A DNA stretch of 64,000 bases, taken from JANWXD01 sp037446115. GTDB taxonomy: Bacteria > Acidobacteriota > Terriglobia > Bryobacterales > Bryobacteraceae. The stretch is from positions 62,001 through 126,000 of the forward strand of contig JBBIJF010000001.1 in assembly GCA_037446115.1 (NCBI GenBank), given 5' to 3'. Within the stretch, counting starts at the first letter, position 1. Every line of letters begins with the position of its first letter. Shown here piece after piece: positions 62,660 through 64,000 of the stretch. The notes under the pieces are model-generated. The model ran no database searches and was not told the origin of the DNA. It saw nothing but the letters and a program-made list of their open reading frames with translations. A program made the translations under genes and the position numbers.

Positions 62660-64000
62660 TCAGGAAGGCTCTTGCGGCTCGAAGTAGCCGTGGGCGAACT
62701 CGGGCCTGACTTCCAGCGCCTTGCGCCAGCAGCGCCGGGCCTCCTCGGTTTGCCCGAGAGCCTCCAGCGCATGGCCCAGGTTGAGCAGTGCTTCCGCAAA
62801 GTTGGAGTCCGCCTCCAGGGCCTGCCGGTAGAAATCGGCTGCCTCCTTCAGGTGACCTGACCTCTGCCGTAACAGTGCGGTGTTGTAAAGAACGTCGGGC
62901 GAACGCTCGCCGCGTTCGATGAGCCGAAGGTGGAGCTCGAGGGCCGTGGCGGCGTCTTCCTCTTCGAGCGCGAGAGCGGCAAGTCCGCGCAGAGCCTCCT
63001 TGGAATCGGGCTCGACGGCGAGCGCTTGTTCGAAGGCCCGCCGGGCCGCCTTGCGATCGCCCAGTTTCCAGCGCGCGATACCCAGGTTGATCCACGCTGC
63101 GGTCCAGTCCGAGCGCCGGGCGATGCACTGCTCAAAGCATTCCGCGCTCCGCATCGGGTCACCCCGCGCTAAGCGCAGATAGCCGAGGCGAAAACAAGCT
63201 TCCTCCCGGCCTGACTCGGTTTCGAGCAGCTTTTCGTACAGCTTTTCGGCCGCCTCCGTCTCGCCGACCTGCTCAAGCAGTAGTGCGAGGTTCCAACCGG
63301 CGGTCTCATGGTTCGGGTCCAGTCGCAGGGCCCGCTCGTACGCTTTGCGGGCAGCGGCCAGGTCGCCGAGTTCCTGGTTTACCGTGCCCAGGTTCACGTG
63401 GACCTGCGGGCTGTCGGCGCGCAGCCGTGCCGCCTGCGCGTAGGCGCCCGCGGCCTGCTCGAGCCGTCCCGCCTTTTGGTGTGCCACTCCGAGGTTGAAC
63501 CAGGCTTCGAAGTGATCCGGGGCGGCTTCAACGAGGCGGGTGCAAAAGGCGGCCGCCGCATCCCAGTCACTGCGCGCCAGCGCGGCGGCGGCAAGGCCCT
63601 CTAACGCCACGCGAGAGTCCGGTCGCAGTGAGAGCAACTGTTCTGCCGCCTCCTGCACGGCATCGAAATCCTGCCGGGCCATCTCGGCCGCCACCAGATT
63701 CCGGAGAGCCTCCTCGGAGGTCGGATTTTGGCGCAGGATGCGCCGATAGAGTTGGCCTGCGTCCTCCAACCGGCCTTGCAACTGCAGCGCCACAGCCTTA
63801 CCGAGTTGCGCAGCTTCCAGCTGGGGCTTCCGCTCCAGGCAGCGGTCGAAGGCCTCGAGCGCCGCCTCAAGCCTTCCCAAATGCAGGCAGCAGATCCCGA
63901 CGGCGAGCTGTGCATCGGTCCATTGCGCATCGCCGTGCACGGCGCGTTCGAACCTCTCGAGGGCTTCTTCCCACCGGCCCAGCCGTTCCAGGCACACCGC
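62660..64000 (-). CDS. TPR repeat protein, N-terminus outside the window
   Basis: The frame runs from a stop at 62660-62662 to the window end, so the first part is missing. The visible 446 residues consist almost entirely of 34-residue TPR units (for example GRLEAALEAFDRCLERKPQL, GDLAAARKAYERALRLDPNH, GQTEEARRCWRKALEVRPEF), about 13 in all. It ends GYFEPQEPS. Such superhelices bind proteins; bacterial examples include O-GlcNAc-transferase-like and type IV pilus assembly proteins, but no catalytic domain is seen in this part. It converges on the FG-GAP gene with 41 bases between the stops. Confidence 0.8.
   Translation of the reverse strand, partial: AVCLERLGRWEEALERFERAVHGDAQWTDAQLAVGICCLHLGRLEAALEAFDRCLERKPQLEAAQLGKAVALQLQGRLEDAGQLYRRILRQNPTSEEALRNLVAAEMARQDFDAVQEAAEQLLSLRPDSRVALEGLAAAALARSDWDAAAAFCTRLVEAAPDHFEAWFNLGVAHQKAGRLEQAAGAYAQAARLRADSPQVHVNLGTVNQELGDLAAARKAYERALRLDPNHETAGWNLALLLEQVGETEAAEKLYEKLLETESGREEACFRLGYLRLARGDPMRSAECFEQCIARRSDWTAAWINLGIARWKLGDRKAARRAFEQALAVEPDSKEALRGLAALALEEEDAATALELHLRLIERGERSPDVLYNTALLRQRSGHLKEAADFYRQALEADSNFAEALLNLGHALEALGQTEEARRCWRKALEVRPEFAHGYFEPQEPS

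Overview
The window looks like a chromosomal segment of a GC-rich acidobacterium of the Solibacter/Bryobacter type. The reasons are two large secreted proteins ending in the domain that expanded in Solibacter (TIGR03437), an Oar-like TonB-dependent receptor with an N-terminal carboxypeptidase-regulatory-like domain, a FlgO/TolB-like plus TPR protein with an N-terminal domain typical of acidobacteria, and futalosine-route menaquinone genes. Lineage is inferred from protein families only. Nearly all DNA is coding; no intergenic gap exceeds 300 bases, and no tRNA, rRNA, insertion sequence, prophage or CRISPR array was seen.

Layout. 0-2.4 kb: the end of an unknown gene, then mqnA-mqnC (menaquinone). 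2.4-8.7 kb: two convergent secreted proteins, an NHL propeller and a HEAGH metallopeptidase-like protein. 8.7-14.3 kb: an AIM24 protein, a DUF5658 membrane protein, phosphomannomutase, an alkyladenine glycosylase, and the tight thpR-plsY-gpsA run (phospholipid precursors). 14.3-25.8 kb: a sulfatase, a membrane-anchored peptidoglycan amidase overlapping an actin-like ATPase gene, then a long minus-strand series (rlmB, ggt, sugar isomerase, asnS, arginase, ddl, ctpA). 25.8-29.1 kb: a possible structured RNA, then two TPR proteins. 29.3-32 kb: the classic ffs-dnaX-ybaB-recR block. 32-41.7 kb: minus-strand mtaB, ndh, an M50/CBS protease, smc, yvcK, a TPR protein and an overlooked 50-residue CxxC protein. 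41.8-47.9 kb: thrC, an alcohol dehydrogenase, an AhpD-like protein and the 2-oxoacid:ferredoxin oxidoreductase korAB. 47.9-53.4 kb: a DUF389 protein, vapBC, polX and a cation efflux protein. 53.6-64 kb: the TonB receptor, a DUF72 protein, mscL with a zinc ribbon, two tandem Tat-exported Gfo/Idh/MocA oxidoreductases, an FG-GAP protein and a truncated TPR protein.

The most striking global signal is regulatory. At about a dozen genes a -10-like hexamer (TATAAT, TATACT, TAGAAT, TACAAT and similar) sits only 5-11 bases before the start codon, without a Shine-Dalgarno sequence or a recognisable -35 box. This is the signature of leaderless transcription. Other genes (korA, korB, the TonB receptor, mscL, the AhpD-like gene, the second Gfo/Idh gene) have clear Shine-Dalgarno sites, so the genome seems to mix both modes. 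Other points of interest are the amidase/actin-like pair with a hairpin over its start codon, the structured intergenic region near 25.9 kb, and a promoter, long leader and short ORF before korA.
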